This document shows positions 8,315 to 17,837 of a DNA stretch of 34,582 nucleotides, piece by piece. The notes beneath the pieces were generated by a model. It was given only the letters and a program-made list of their open reading frames with translations. It did not search any database and was not told the DNA's origin. Position numbers and translations under genes: made by a program. The stretch's first letter is position 1, and every line of letters begins with the position of its first letter. This DNA is from Flavobacteriaceae bacterium (lineage in GTDB: Bacteria; Bacteroidota; Bacteroidia; Flavobacteriales; Flavobacteriaceae): contig JAGQYS010000036.1 in assembly GCA_020435965.1 (NCBI GenBank), positions 1 to 34,582 of the forward strand, read 5' to 3'.

Positions 8315-9334
8315 TTAAAGATTAGCAAAAATAGATAACAACTTCTCATGCATCGCATCAGTATAATCCAAATGGGTGACAATGCGAAGTTTTCCGCTTC
8401 CCATTCCAATAATATGTATGTTGTTTGCTGCTAATTTTTGCACAAATTCTGTTTCGCTAACACCAGCATCTAACTCAAAAATAATAATGTTGGTTTCAAT
8501 AGGTTCAACCGTTTTAATTTGAGATAAAGAACCCAACACTTCTCCTATTTCTTTGGCTTTATTGTGGTCTTGCTTCAATCTATCAATATGATGATCTAAA
8601 GCATACAATCCAGCTGCAGCTAAATAGCCAACCTGACGCATGCCACCACCAAAAATCTTTCGGATTCTAATAGCACCTTTCATTATGTTTTCATCACCAA
8701 CCAACACAGAACCAATTGGACAACCTAAACCTTTACTCAAACACACTGAAATGGTGTCAAAAACTTCTCCATATTGAAAAGCCGTTTCGTTTGTATTTAC
8801 CAAAGCATTCCACAATCGAGCACCATCTAAGTGATAGCCTAAGTTATGCTCATTACAAACGGTTCTTATTTTTTTGATTTCTTCAAAATCCCAACACGCT
8901 CCACCACCTTTGTTTGTGGTGTTCTCCACAGCCACCAAACTTGTTAAAGGACTGTGGTAAAAATCTGGTGGATTGATAGATTCTACAACCTGTTTTACCG
9001 TAAACATGCCTCTGTGACCATCAATGAGTTTGCAAGACACTCCACTATTAAAGGAGGCTCCTCCACCTTCATAGTTGTAAATATGTGCATACTTATCGCA
9101 AATAACTTGTTCTCCAGGATTGGTATGCAATTTAATAGCTGCCTGATTTGCCATACTGCCTGTTGGAAAAAACAAAGCTGATTTTTTGCCAAACATTTTG
9201 GCAATTCGCTCTTCTAAAGCATTAACTGTTGGGTCTTCTTTATAGACATCATCTCCAACTTTTGCAGATAGCATAGCATCCAACATACCTTGAGTTGGTT
9301 TGGTAATGGTATCGCTTCTTAAATCTATTATCAT
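8315..9334 (-). CDS. ltaE: Low-specificity threonine aldolase family protein
   Basis: A 339-residue PLP enzyme that splits L-threonine or L-allo-threonine to glycine and acetaldehyde. It begins with the family signature MIIDLRSDTITKPT and VGDDVYKEDPTVNALE. His84 is in the DKYAHIYNYEGGG stretch, HLDGARLWNA starts at 168, and the PLP lysine is Lys201 in VCLSKGLGCPIGSVL. Length and motif order are normal for the family. It lies only 3 bases downstream of the metalloprotease gene, so the two are co-transcribed. Their functional link, if any, is not clear. Confidence 0.88.
   Translation of the reverse strand: MIIDLRSDTITKPTQGMLDAMLSAKVGDDVYKEDPTVNALEERIAKMFGKKSALFFPTGSMANQAAIKLHTNPGEQVICDKYAHIYNYEGGGASFNSGVSCKLIDGHRGMFTVKQVVESINPPDFYHSPLTSLVAVENTTNKGGGACWDFEEIKKIRTVCNEHNLGYHLDGARLWNALVNTNETAFQYGEVFDTISVCLSKGLGCPIGSVLVGDENIMKGAIRIRKIFGGGMRQVGYLAAAGLYALDHHIDRLKQDHNKAKEIGEVLGSLSQIKTVEPIETNIIIFELDAGVSETEFVQKLAANNIHIIGMGSGKLRIVTHLDYTDAMHEKLLSIFANL
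8326..8333 (-). promoter_or_regulatory. Possible -7 box for the 3D lipoprotein gene
   Basis: The minus strand reads TATTTTTG, matching TAnnTTTG, within the last codons of the threonine aldolase gene and 66 bases before the lipoprotein ATG. Its coding location makes it less certain than the intergenic boxes. Confidence 0.35.
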
Positions 9335-9337
9335 AAA

Positions 9338-11737
9338 TTAATTTGAAGTATAGTTACAAATATCACTTCCAATTGGCGAACCATCAGGAATTCCTGGTGC
9401 ATCTTTAATTTTAAAGTCATTAGGATTCTCTGTAAACGCTTTAATGAGTCTGGTATACTGCATACCATAGGCACTCGTATCTAATCCTAAAGCAATATTT
9501 TGAATGGCTTTATTTGCAATCGCATTAACTTGAAAAGTAGCATTTTCGTTGACTGCTAGATTCATGATTTGTTGCAATAAATTTACATTAACCATTTGTT
9601 GAACTTCATTTAAATAAGCATCGTTGTGCTTTTTCTTAAAAGTATTATTGATAAGAGTATTCAACATCTCTTCCATTCCTAACTGATTCACATCTAAACT
9701 TTTTTGTTGAATCATCCTGTTAGCACGTTGTGGATGAAGCAGTAAACTTAAAGTCATTTCGCTTGCTGTGGATGCTGCACTTAATGGATCGAAAGCAACT
9801 CCAGTTTTTCCATTAAAGGATTCTCTTGTTCTCCAATATCCAAAAGCACGAGGTGGAAACAAGTTTAATTTATTCTTCGGAATGGCTAACGTTTCGGCAT
9901 CAATTGTTTTTAATAATGAATTTAAAGCAGCCTTTTGAGTGGTTACATCAATACTTTTTACTGAAAATTGATTATCACCTTTCACCACATAATTATAATC
10001 TAAACCACCAACAACTTTTGTAGCAGCTTCTGCTTGATAACGATGAAAGAAATATAAAGGTACAAACACATCTTCCAGAACACTGTAAGGTTCAAAACTT
10101 CTAATATTATCTACAGAAAAATTAGAAATGGCTTTTGCTCTTATATCCAACACACGATTAAGTTCTTCGCTGGCACTTTTCCCATTATCCCAAAGGTGTG
10201 CTAAGGCATGTGCTCCTCCCTGTGCTCTAGCGTCGCTATCACTAATAAAACGAAGTCCATTATTTTCTGCTTTTTCTAAAATTTTATTCAATTCTGCTCT
10301 TTCATCAGCACCTTTATCAAATTCAGCATAGCTGTAAGCTACAGTTACTTTGTCCCAATCGCCAATGCCAACTTCATAAGCATTACTAAAATCTATATTC
10401 CCATTTTTTAAATCAATTTGAGGATGCGGATAATCCATTACAGAGGCTTTATTGTTGGTACTTGCGGCAAAATTATGTGCAAATCCTAAGGTATGACCAA
10501 CTTCGTGCGCACTTAATTGTCTGATTCTAGCCAAAGCCATCTCTAACATTGGTTGGTAGTTATCATCACGTTCAGCGAATGGTTTGTTCATCAACGCTTG
10601 AGCTATCAAGAAATCTTGACGAACCCTTAAACTTCCTAAACTCACATGGCCTTTGATAATTTCTCCTGTTCTAGGATCGGTTACACTACTTCCATAACTC
10701 CAACCTCTTGTTGAACGATGAACCCATTGAATCACATTGTATCTGCAATCTAAAGGGTCTGCATCATCTGGTAACATTTTAACTTGAAACGCATTGATGA
10801 ACCCTGCTGCTTCATAAGCTTGATTCCACCACTTGGCTCCATCTAATAAAGCTGAACGAATTGGCTCTGGTGTACCATTATCTAAATAATATACAATTGG
10901 CTCAACAACCTCGCTTTTAGCAGCTCCTGGATTTTTTTTCTGTAATCTGTGTCGTACTACAAAGCGTTTAACAATTTGTTCTTGTACTGGAGTTGCATAA
11001 TCCATATAAGACATTGAGATTGCTCCACTTCTTACATCAAAAACTCGTGGTTTGTAATTATTGTCTGGTAGCTCTATAAATGAGTGATGTTGGTTTACTG
11101 TTACCAATGAACTTGTTGGAGTAACGCTTCTTAAATTACGACCAGTGGCTTCACCTTTAAATGTAAGCATAACATCAAATTCCACGTTTTTCGGAAACGC
11201 TTTTGTACGCTCTAACCACATGGCACTTTTGCTTGTGTCTAAACTATAAGAACCTTCTCCTGATCTTCTTAACGTATTGGAAACGCCGTGAGTGTCTTGC
11301 ATTAAAAAAGGTGTCAGATCTATAGTATAAACACCATTTTTTTCTTCTTTAATTGGAAATCCGAATAATACAGATTTAGCAAATGCTTGTTCAATACTTT
11401 TGCGTTCTAACTCATTATCGGTTAATGCTCTATAATCCTGATTTGGTTGCACCAAGAGCAATTTATTTCCTGCTTTAATAAACTTTACAACACGTTCGCC
11501 TCCTAGTTGCCCTCTGTCTAATCCAATGTCATTGGAGCCGATTCCATTTGATAGAGCACTTACGTATAAAAATTCTTTATCAAGGTCTTTAACTTCCATT
11601 GATATTTTGTCTTCGGACTCATCATAAGAGAAATTAAAATAACCATTATACTTTTTTAATGGTTTGCTATTAGCATTCTGGGCAAAAGTAAGTGTTACAA
11701 AAAGGGCAAATACAGATAATGTGAGTAGTTTTTTCAT
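9338..11737 (-). CDS. Secreted zinc-dependent metalloprotease (metzincin, DUF5117/DUF4953 type)
   Basis: A 799-residue exported protein. The signal peptide spans residues 1-19 (cleavage after LTFA, before QNANSK). A long N-terminal region typical of the Bacteroidota zinc-dependent metalloprotease family comes next. The metzincin zinc site is at 411-421 (HEVGHTLGFAH: His411, His415, His421, catalytic Glu412), with the Met-turn at SVMDYP (Met434). A helical C-terminal region of about 300 residues has no visible sorting domain. It is probably periplasmic or outer-membrane associated and degrades or processes peptides; the substrate is unknown. No TAnnTTTG box is evident in the 149-base gap upstream. 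First gene of a two-gene unit with ltaE. Confidence 0.82.
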   Translation of the reverse strand: MKKLLTLSVFALFVTLTFAQNANSKPLKKYNGYFNFSYDESEDKISMEVKDLDKEFLYVSALSNGIGSNDIGLDRGQLGGERVVKFIKAGNKLLLVQPNQDYRALTDNELERKSIEQAFAKSVLFGFPIKEEKNGVYTIDLTPFLMQDTHGVSNTLRRSGEGSYSLDTSKSAMWLERTKAFPKNVEFDVMLTFKGEATGRNLRSVTPTSSLVTVNQHHSFIELPDNNYKPRVFDVRSGAISMSYMDYATPVQEQIVKRFVVRHRLQKKNPGAAKSEVVEPIVYYLDNGTPEPIRSALLDGAKWWNQAYEAAGFINAFQVKMLPDDADPLDCRYNVIQWVHRSTRGWSYGSSVTDPRTGEIIKGHVSLGSLRVRQDFLIAQALMNKPFAERDDNYQPMLEMALARIRQLSAHEVGHTLGFAHNFAASTNNKASVMDYPHPQIDLKNGNIDFSNAYEVGIGDWDKVTVAYSYAEFDKGADERAELNKILEKAENNGLRFISDSDARAQGGAHALAHLWDNGKSASEELNRVLDIRAKAISNFSVDNIRSFEPYSVLEDVFVPLYFFHRYQAEAATKVVGGLDYNYVVKGDNQFSVKSIDVTTQKAALNSLLKTIDAETLAIPKNKLNLFPPRAFGYWRTRESFNGKTGVAFDPLSAASTASEMTLSLLLHPQRANRMIQQKSLDVNQLGMEEMLNTLINNTFKKKHNDAYLNEVQQMVNVNLLQQIMNLAVNENATFQVNAIANKAIQNIALGLDTSAYGMQYTRLIKAFTENPNDFKIKDAPGIPDGSPIGSDICNYTSN

Positions 11738-11864
11738 TATATATGAAGTTGTTGGTTTAATAAAAAAATTGTTTAAAAAATTGGTCTATAAATCTACATA
11801 AATAAATTAGGACATAAAACATGAAAAATCCTAATATTAGTTTTTTAACAAGATTTAATAATCC

Positions 11865-11872
11865 TATTTTTG
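11865..11872 (+). promoter_or_regulatory. -7 box for prfB
   Basis: TATTTTTG matches TAnnTTTG and lies 14 bases before the ATG at 11887, implying a very short leader. Confidence 0.5.
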
Positions 11873-11886
11873 TTAAAAATTGAATT

Positions 11887-12988
11887 ATGATAACATCAGA
11901 TCAGATTAAAGATCTCAATACACGCCTTGACAAACTAAGGCACTATCTTTGACTTAGATGCCAAACTTATAGAAATACAGAACGAAGAAGAAAAAACTTT
12001 TGATCCTAGTTTTTGGGATGATTCCAAGGCTGCAGAAGTGATCATGAAAGGGCTTCGTGTTAACAAAAAATGGGTTTCAGATTATAATCAAGCGAAAACT
12101 TTAGTAGAAGACTTAGAAGTACTTTATGAATTCAACAAAGAAGGAGAGGCTTCTGATAAAGAACTAGAAAATCAGTTTCAAAAAACAGAAACTTTTCTTG
12201 AAGGCTTAGAGTTTAAAAACATGCTTTCTGAAGAAGGAGACAACCTAAGTGCAGTTTTGCAAATTACTGCTGGAGCTGGAGGAACCGAAAGTTGTGATTG
12301 GGCAAGTATGCTTATGCGCATGTACATAATGTATGCCGAAAAAAATGACTTTAAAATTAAAGATCTCAACTACCAAGAAGGAGATGTTGCAGGTATAAAA
12401 ACTGTAACCTTAGAAATTAATGGAGATTATGCCTTTGGTTGGTTAAAAGGCGAAAATGGTGTGCATCGTTTGGTGCGTATTTCTCCTTTTGATAGTAATG
12501 CCAAACGTCATACAAGTTTTGCTTCAGTTTACGTGTATCCTTTAGTTGACGACACCATTGAAATAGAAATAAATCCTGCAGATATTGAAATCACCACAGC
12601 GAGATCAAGTGGTGCTGGTGGACAAAACGTAAATAAAGTTGAAACCAAAGTACAACTCCATCATAAACCGACTGGTATAAAAATTTCATGTTCTGAAACA
12701 CGTTCACAACACGACAACAGGGAGCGTGCTTTGCAAATGTTAAAATCTCAATTATATGAAATAGAATTACAGAAACAAATGGCACAACGTGATGATATAG
12801 AAGCTGGAAAAATGAAAATTGAATGGGGAAGCCAAATACGTAACTATGTAATGCATCCTTACAAATTAGTGAAAGATGTAAGAACTGGTCACGAAACTGG
12901 AAATGTTGATGCTGTAATGGATGGCTATATAGACGAATTTTTAAAATCCTATTTAATGATGATGGGACAGAAAGAGAGTTTACAGTAA
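11887..12988 (+). CDS. prfB: Peptide chain release factor 2, made by programmed +1 frameshift
   Basis: RF2 reads UAA and UGA stop codons and triggers peptide release. Translation starts at the ATG at 11887 ([21 protein letters not shown]). After 21 codons it meets an in-frame TGA at 11950-11952. The site CTT-TGA-C (11947-11953), preceded by a short AAGG stretch, is the classic RF2 slippage site. A +1 shift resumes at GAC (11951) and gives [15 protein letters not shown] and on to the stop at 12988, 366 residues in all, normal for RF2. The specificity tripeptide SPF (in RISPFDS) and the hydrolysis motif GGQ (in [10 protein letters not shown]) are both intact. Expression is self-regulated: scarce RF2 favours the shift. 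The ArsC-like gene follows by 43 bases. Confidence 0.96.
11938..11953 (+). promoter_or_regulatory. RF2 programmed +1 frameshift site
   Basis: It consists of AGG (11938-11940), then CACTAT, then the slippery CTT with in-frame TGA and a following C (11947-11953). In E. coli the upstream Shine-Dalgarno-like element is AGGGGG just before TATCTTTGAC. Here only AAGG remains and is 7 bases from the slippery codon, so the stimulator is weak, as expected in Bacteroidota. Confidence 0.93.
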
Positions 12989-13031
12989 GCAGTCAAATAA
13001 ATTCAATATAAAATTTAAGCAAGAATACAAT

Positions 13032-13373
13032 ATGATAAAAATATACCATAACAACCGTTGCAGTAAATCACGCTGTGGATTAGAACTGTTGGAGCAATCA
13101 GGAAAAAAATTTATAGTTATCAAATACCTAGAAGATGTACCAACCAAAAATGAACTCAAAGACATCATAAATTTATTAGGTATAAAACCTATTGATTTGA
13201 TTAGAAAGAATGAAGCTATTTGGAAAGAACAGTTTAAGGGCAAAACACTCTCTGATGCTCAATTAATTGACGCAATGTTAAAAAATCCAAAATTAATAGA
13301 ACGTCCAATAGTTATCAATGGCAATAAAGCTACCATTGGCAGGCCTCCTGAGAAGATCCTTGATATTATTTAA
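13032..13373 (+). CDS. ArsC/Spx-type arsenate reductase family protein
   Basis: A 113-residue thioredoxin-fold protein of the glutaredoxin-dependent ArsC/YffB/Spx family. The start is IKIYHNNRCSKSR, with Cys10 in the position of the arsenate-reductase nucleophile and an additional Cys15. The C-terminus carries the family run LIERPIVINGNKATIGRPPEKIL. Whether it truly reduces arsenate is uncertain, since single-copy flavobacterial members away from ars operons often have no known role. No arsenic transporter or ArsR is nearby. It lies 43 bases downstream of prfB and could be expressed with it. Confidence 0.82.
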   Translation: MIKIYHNNRCSKSRCGLELLEQSGKKFIVIKYLEDVPTKNELKDIINLLGIKPIDLIRKNEAIWKEQFKGKTLSDAQLIDAMLKNPKLIERPIVINGNKATIGRPPEKILDII

Positions 13374-13434
13374 TATATTTTTGTAGGATAATTCTTTTAA
13401 CACAATTTTAACCAAAGCCGATTAAACCAAAGTA

Positions 13435-13442
13435 TACTTTTG
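13435..13442 (+). promoter_or_regulatory. -7 box for the outer-membrane receptor gene
   Basis: TACTTTTG matches TAnnTTTG, 24 bases before the ATG at 13467. A possible TTG start at 13440 lies inside this box and is therefore unlikely to be used. Confidence 0.6.
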
Positions 13443-13466
13443 CGGTCAAACCAGCAAAAAATATAC

Positions 13467-15917
13467 ATGAACAAACTATTTCTAACCATCCTAACTTTAG
13501 GATTATTCGTAACTACTGCAAAAGCACAAAGTCCACAAGGTGGTCCTGTGAAAAAAGAAGTCATTATTAAAGGTAACGTAACTGACCAAGAAACCAAAGA
13601 ACCATTAGAATACGCAACCATTGTTTTTTTTAGTAAACAAGAAAACAAAATTGTTACTGGAGGCATTACAGATGCTAAAGGAGACTTTAGCATTCCTGTT
13701 GAAGCTGGAGTTTATGATATACGTATAGAATATATTGGTTTTAAAACACAAACACTTGAAGACAAAAAAATCACCCAAGATGAAAACATCGGTAATTTTG
13801 CACTTTCATTGGATGCACAAGCATTAAATGAGGTTGAAGTTATTGCTGAACGGACAACCGTTGAAATAAAACTTGACAAAAAGATTTACAATGTTGGTAA
13901 AGATTTAACCGTTAGTGGCGGGACCGTAAGTGATGTATTGGATAATGTTCCTTCTGTTTCGGTAGACGTTGAGGGAAATGTATCATTACGAGGCAATGAC
14001 AATGTTCAAATTCTAATCAACGGAAAACCCTCTGGTTTGGTTGGTTTAAACTCAACCGATGCTTTACGACAATTACCTGCTGAATCCATTGAGCGCGTTG
14101 AAGTGATTACCTCACCTTCAGCTAGGTATGAATCTGAAGGAACAGCTGGTATTTTAAATATAATCCTTCGCCGCAGTAAATTACAAGGTTTTAATGGCGC
14201 AATCACATTAAATGGTGGCCATCCAACATCTTATGGTATTTCTGGAAATATAAATTACAGAACAGGTGATTTAAACATATTTAATACATCTGGCTACAGA
14301 TATAGCGACTCTCCTGGAAATAGTTTATCATTGACTGAGTATTTAAACACAGGAACTTTTGTTGATGAATTTAGAAATACAGATAGAATCAGGAAAGGGT
14401 TTAATACCAATTTTGGTGTAGAATGGTATATCAATGATTCTGCTTCTTTAACAACCTCCGTGGTTTATAGAGATGGTGACAATGAAAGCTCTACGCTTAA
14501 TGAAATATTTCAGTATGATAGCAATCGTTTATTAACTAGTGAAAGTTCTCGTTTAGAAGTTGAAATGGAAGACGACAAAACCATTCAATATTCAACAAAT
14601 TTTACTAAAAACTTTGAGAATAGTGGTAAATTCAGTGTTGAGTTTCAATATGAAGAAAGTAATGAAGATGAAGTTGCTGATATTATATTGGATAATACAT
14701 TAAATACAGAAATAGTAACCACATTAAACAGCGAGGATCGCATATTATTACAATCTGATTATGTATTGCCAATAGGAGAAAACACACAATTTGAACTAGG
14801 TTATCGTGGAAGTTTTAAAGATAATGTTACAGATTATACTGTAGAATTTTTTAATGATGATACTAATGAATTTGATATCAATACAAACCTTTCCAATGTT
14901 TTAAACTTTAAAGAAGATATTCATGCACTTTATAGCCAATATGGTACAAAGTTTAACAAATTTTCATTCTTGTTGGGCTTACGTTTAGAGAATACCAGAA
15001 TCATTATAGACCAACCAACAAGCGGCGATTATATCACAAAAAACTATACAGGTTTATTCCCAACTGTAAATTTAAATTATGAGTTAAGCCAAACTGAAAA
15101 TATCACATTAGGATATAGCAGACGTTTACGCAGGCCACGTTCAAGAATGATAAATCCGTTTCCTTCAAGGTCTAGTGTCACAAATATCTTTACTGGTAAT
15201 CCAGATTTAGACCCAACATATTCAGGAACATTTGATTTAGGCTATTTAAACCGTTTCGGAAAATTTGTATTAAGTACCTCAATTTATTATACACATTCAA
15301 CAGATTCATGGAACTTTATCAGTTTCGATACTGGTGATACAGTTACAGTTAATGGAGAGGAAGTACCAGTTATTCAAAGATCTCCAATAAACCTATCAAC
15401 AAATGACCGTTTTGGCTATGAATTTAACTTAACCTATAGCCCAAATAGAAAATGGCGTATTAATGGAGATTTCAATTTCTTCAAATCCATAGACAAAGGA
15501 GACTTTAACGGATTGAGCTTTGATAATGAAAACGTTAGTTATAGAGCACGTTTAAGTAACAAATACAACTTGCCAGGGAAAATAGATTGGCAAACAACAC
15601 TATCCTATAGCGGACCTAGTGAAACCGCCCAATCTAAAAGCAAGGGCATGCTCTTTACCAATATGGCCTTCAGCAAAGATATCTTTAAAGATAATGCATC
15701 TATCTCATTTAATGTAAACGATTTATTCAATAGCATGATGCGACAGTCTGACACGTTTACACCAACTTACAATAGCTATAGCGAATACAGATGGAGACAA
15801 CGTAGCATTAACTTCTCGTTCACTTATAGATTTAATCAAAATAAGAAACAGCAAAGAGGTCGCCCAGATGATGGTGGCGATGACGACATGATGGAATTCC
15901 AACAAGCCAAACCATAA
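13467..15917 (+). CDS. Outer-membrane beta-barrel receptor with CarboxypepD_reg domain (TonB-dependent-receptor type)
   Basis: An 816-residue protein from the ATG at 13467, which begins an ideal signal peptide (MNKLFLTILTLGLFVTTAKA, then QSPQ). Residues about 31-115 form a carboxypeptidase-regulatory-like domain (IIKGNVTDQETKEPLEYATIVF, then GFKTQTLEDKKI). A plug domain follows (GGTVSDVLDNVPSVSVDVEGNVSLRGNDNV, ESIERVEVITSPSARYESEGTAGILNI). The remainder is a long outer-membrane barrel of the kind seen in the OMP_b-brl_3 family, ending in SINFSFTYRFNQ. An unusual Asp/Gly-rich tail (GRPDDGGDDDMMEFQ) follows the last strand. Ligand unknown; no SusD partner is adjacent. It ends at a bidirectional terminator. 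Confidence 0.85.
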   Translation: MNKLFLTILTLGLFVTTAKAQSPQGGPVKKEVIIKGNVTDQETKEPLEYATIVFFSKQENKIVTGGITDAKGDFSIPVEAGVYDIRIEYIGFKTQTLEDKKITQDENIGNFALSLDAQALNEVEVIAERTTVEIKLDKKIYNVGKDLTVSGGTVSDVLDNVPSVSVDVEGNVSLRGNDNVQILINGKPSGLVGLNSTDALRQLPAESIERVEVITSPSARYESEGTAGILNIILRRSKLQGFNGAITLNGGHPTSYGISGNINYRTGDLNIFNTSGYRYSDSPGNSLSLTEYLNTGTFVDEFRNTDRIRKGFNTNFGVEWYINDSASLTTSVVYRDGDNESSTLNEIFQYDSNRLLTSESSRLEVEMEDDKTIQYSTNFTKNFENSGKFSVEFQYEESNEDEVADIILDNTLNTEIVTTLNSEDRILLQSDYVLPIGENTQFELGYRGSFKDNVTDYTVEFFNDDTNEFDINTNLSNVLNFKEDIHALYSQYGTKFNKFSFLLGLRLENTRIIIDQPTSGDYITKNYTGLFPTVNLNYELSQTENITLGYSRRLRRPRSRMINPFPSRSSVTNIFTGNPDLDPTYSGTFDLGYLNRFGKFVLSTSIYYTHSTDSWNFISFDTGDTVTVNGEEVPVIQRSPINLSTNDRFGYEFNLTYSPNRKWRINGDFNFFKSIDKGDFNGLSFDNENVSYRARLSNKYNLPGKIDWQTTLSYSGPSETAQSKSKGMLFTNMAFSKDIFKDNASISFNVNDLFNSMMRQSDTFTPTYNSYSEYRWRQRSINFSFTYRFNQNKKQQRGRPDDGGDDDMMEFQQAKP

Positions 15918-15937
15918 TGTTTAACAATATATGAACT

Positions 15938-15967
15938 AAAAAAGGAAGCCAAATGGCTTCCTTTTTT
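15938..15967. terminator. Bidirectional hairpin terminator
   Basis: Arms 15938-15950 and 15955-15967 form a perfect 13-bp stem (core GGAAGCC/GGCTTCC) around a 4-base loop, flanked by A and T runs on both strands. It separates the receptor gene from the convergent 59-aa gene. Confidence 0.88.
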
Positions 15968-15989
15968 TATATCATTAAACTATTAAAAA

Positions 15990-16169
15990 CTATTGAATTG
16001 CTTGACGTTTAGCTTTTTTTTCTGCTCTAATTTCTTTCATTCTTTCTATAAGGGCTCCACCAATCCAGTAAGGGATTACAAAAGTCAATAAAAAAATCAT
16101 TAACCAAAACCCTAAGGTTAATATTGATAAAAAAGCTAAAAATCCTAAATATTGATCAAAGTCAAACAT
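15990..16169 (-). CDS. Small membrane protein, 59 aa, unknown
   Basis: From the ATG at 16169 this encodes MFDFDQYLGFLAFLSILTLG and so on. A long hydrophobic region (about 7-40) may form one or two membrane helices, and a basic tail follows (ERMKEIRAEKKAKRQAIQ). A longer frame reaches an ATG at 16214. However, a perfect -7 box (16198-16205) lies inside that extension, and the extension (MLHYLCTRFIKHTNI) looks non-coding, so I chose the inner start. No family recognised. The positively charged tail predicts a cytoplasmic C-terminus. It ends 23 bases from the shared terminator with the receptor gene. Confidence 0.6.
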   Translation of the reverse strand: MFDFDQYLGFLAFLSILTLGFWLMIFLLTFVIPYWIGGALIERMKEIRAEKKAKRQAIQ

Positions 16170-16197
16170 AATATTGGTGTGTTTTATAAATCTAGTA

Positions 16198-16205
16198 CAA
16201 AGATA
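16198..16205 (-). promoter_or_regulatory. -7 box for the 59-aa membrane protein
   Basis: The minus strand reads TATCTTTG, a TAnnTTTG match, 28 bases before the ATG at 16169. It supports that start over the one at 16214. Confidence 0.5.
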
Positions 16206-16361
16206 ATGCAACAAATTTTGTTACACAACAGTAAAAATGAGATTTATTAACAGGATATGAACTTTATATTTTTAATAATATCTAAAACAAAATACATTTT
16301 ATTAACAATAAATTCCTAATAAATAAACCATTAAACCTTAAAACAAAAGCACAATAAATTG

Positions 16362-16369
16362 TAATTTTG
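16362..16369 (+). promoter_or_regulatory. -7 box for fumC
   Basis: TAATTTTG matches TAnnTTTG, 23 bases before the ATG at 16393. Confidence 0.55.
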
Positions 16370-16392
16370 TTGTATTAAACGTAATAATTACA

Positions 16393-17790
16393 ATGAGTTT
16401 TAGAATAGAAAAAGATACAATGGGCAATGTTCAAGTGCCTGTTGATAAACTTTGGGGAGCACAAACAGAACGTTCAAGAAATAATTTTAAAATAGGAGCA
16501 CCAGCTTCTATGCCTCTAGAAATTATATATGGTTTTGCCTACTTAAAAAAAGCTGCTGCTTTTACCAATTGCGAACTTGGTGTACTTACTGAACAAAAAA
16601 GAGATTTAATTGCTAAAGTCTGTGATGAAATTTTAGTTGGAAAGCATGATGACCAATTCCCTTTGGTTATTTGGCAAACTGGTTCTGGTACACAAAGCAA
16701 TATGAATGTGAATGAAGTCATTGCCAATAGAGCGCATCAACTCGCTGGTAAAACTATTGGAGAAGGTGAAAAAACCATACAACCCAATGATGATGTAAAT
16801 AAATCACAATCTTCAAACGACACCTTTCCTACAGGAATGCATATTGCTACCTATAAAAAAATTGTAGAAGTAACCATTCCAGGGATTGAAGCTTTACGTG
16901 ATACACTTCAAAATAAATCAAACGATTTTAAAGATGTTGTTAAAATTGGGAGAACACATTTAATGGATGCAACACCTCTAACCTTAGGTCAGGAATTTTC
17001 TGGTTATGTATCTCAATTAAACCATGGTCTAAAAGCATTGAAAAATACTTTACCTCACTTAAGTGAATTGGCTCTTGGAGGAACAGCAGTTGGTACAGGA
17101 CTAAATACGCCAAAAGGTTACGATGTTTTAGTCGCAAAATATATTGCTGAGTTTACAGGTTTGCCTTTTGTTACTGCTTCCAATAAATTTGAAGCTCTAG
17201 CCGCACATGATGCTTTGGTAGAAACACATGGCGCCTTGAAACAATTAGCTGTTTCATTAAACAAAATAGCTAATGATATTAGGATGATGGCTTCAGGCCC
17301 TCGTTCTGGTATTGGTGAAATCATTATTCCTGCCAACGAACCAGGAAGTAGCATTATGCCAGGGAAAGTAAATCCTACACAATGTGAAGCATTGACAATG
17401 GTTTGCGCTCAAGTGATGGGAAATGACGTTGCAGTAACAGTTGGAGGTACACAAGGTCATTATGAGTTAAATGTATTTAAACCAATGATGGCAGCTAATG
17501 TTTTGCAATCTGCTCAACTTTTAGGCGATGCATGTGAAAGTTTTAACGTACATTGTGCAGTAGGCATAGAACCTAATCATTCAGTAATTAAGCAACTGTT
17601 AAATAATTCCCTAATGCTTGTCACAGCATTAAACACTAAAATAGGTTATTATAAAGCTGCTGAAATTGCCAATACAGCGCATAAAAATGGAACAACACTT
17701 AAAGAAGAAGCTATCAATTTAGGTTATGTCACTGCTGAAGAATATGATGCTTGGGTAAAACCTGAAGATATGGTTGGAAATTTAAAATAG
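16393..17790 (+). CDS. fumC: Fumarate hydratase class II
   Basis: A 465-residue tetrameric, iron-free fumarase that interconverts fumarate and L-malate in the TCA cycle in the cytoplasm. Landmarks are the start [25 protein letters not shown], the [20 protein letters not shown] block (95-114), [10 protein letters not shown] (138-147), [16 protein letters not shown] (186-201), SGPRSGIGE (301-309) and the superfamily signature [11 protein letters not shown] (318-328). Full length with no anomalies. The two secreted FG-GAP genes follow; the first starts 47 bases after the fumC stop with no obvious promoter box, so some read-through is possible. Confidence 0.95.
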   Translation: MSFRIEKDTMGNVQVPVDKLWGAQTERSRNNFKIGAPASMPLEIIYGFAYLKKAAAFTNCELGVLTEQKRDLIAKVCDEILVGKHDDQFPLVIWQTGSGTQSNMNVNEVIANRAHQLAGKTIGEGEKTIQPNDDVNKSQSSNDTFPTGMHIATYKKIVEVTIPGIEALRDTLQNKSNDFKDVVKIGRTHLMDATPLTLGQEFSGYVSQLNHGLKALKNTLPHLSELALGGTAVGTGLNTPKGYDVLVAKYIAEFTGLPFVTASNKFEALAAHDALVETHGALKQLAVSLNKIANDIRMMASGPRSGIGEIIIPANEPGSSIMPGKVNPTQCEALTMVCAQVMGNDVAVTVGGTQGHYELNVFKPMMAANVLQSAQLLGDACESFNVHCAVGIEPNHSVIKQLLNNSLMLVTALNTKIGYYKAAEIANTAHKNGTTLKEEAINLGYVTAEEYDAWVKPEDMVGNLK

Positions 17791-17837
17791 AAATACATTT
17801 AACAACAGAACCTAATATTAAACTTAATCTCAACATT

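Noticed and set aside
8954..9204. Open frames on both strands inside the threonine aldolase gene
   Set aside because: They are shadows of a well-matched family gene and have no family features or start signals of their own.
11887..12037. prfB as a pseudogene or a gene starting at the GTG at 12038
   Set aside because: The in-frame TGA is within the conserved RF2 slippage site CTT-TGA-C, and both sides read as RF2. This is programmed frameshifting, not decay.
13397..13693. 98-codon minus-strand frame across the receptor gene start
   Set aside because: It overlaps the receptor promoter and signal peptide, and its translation shows no domain. The receptor frame is clearly real.
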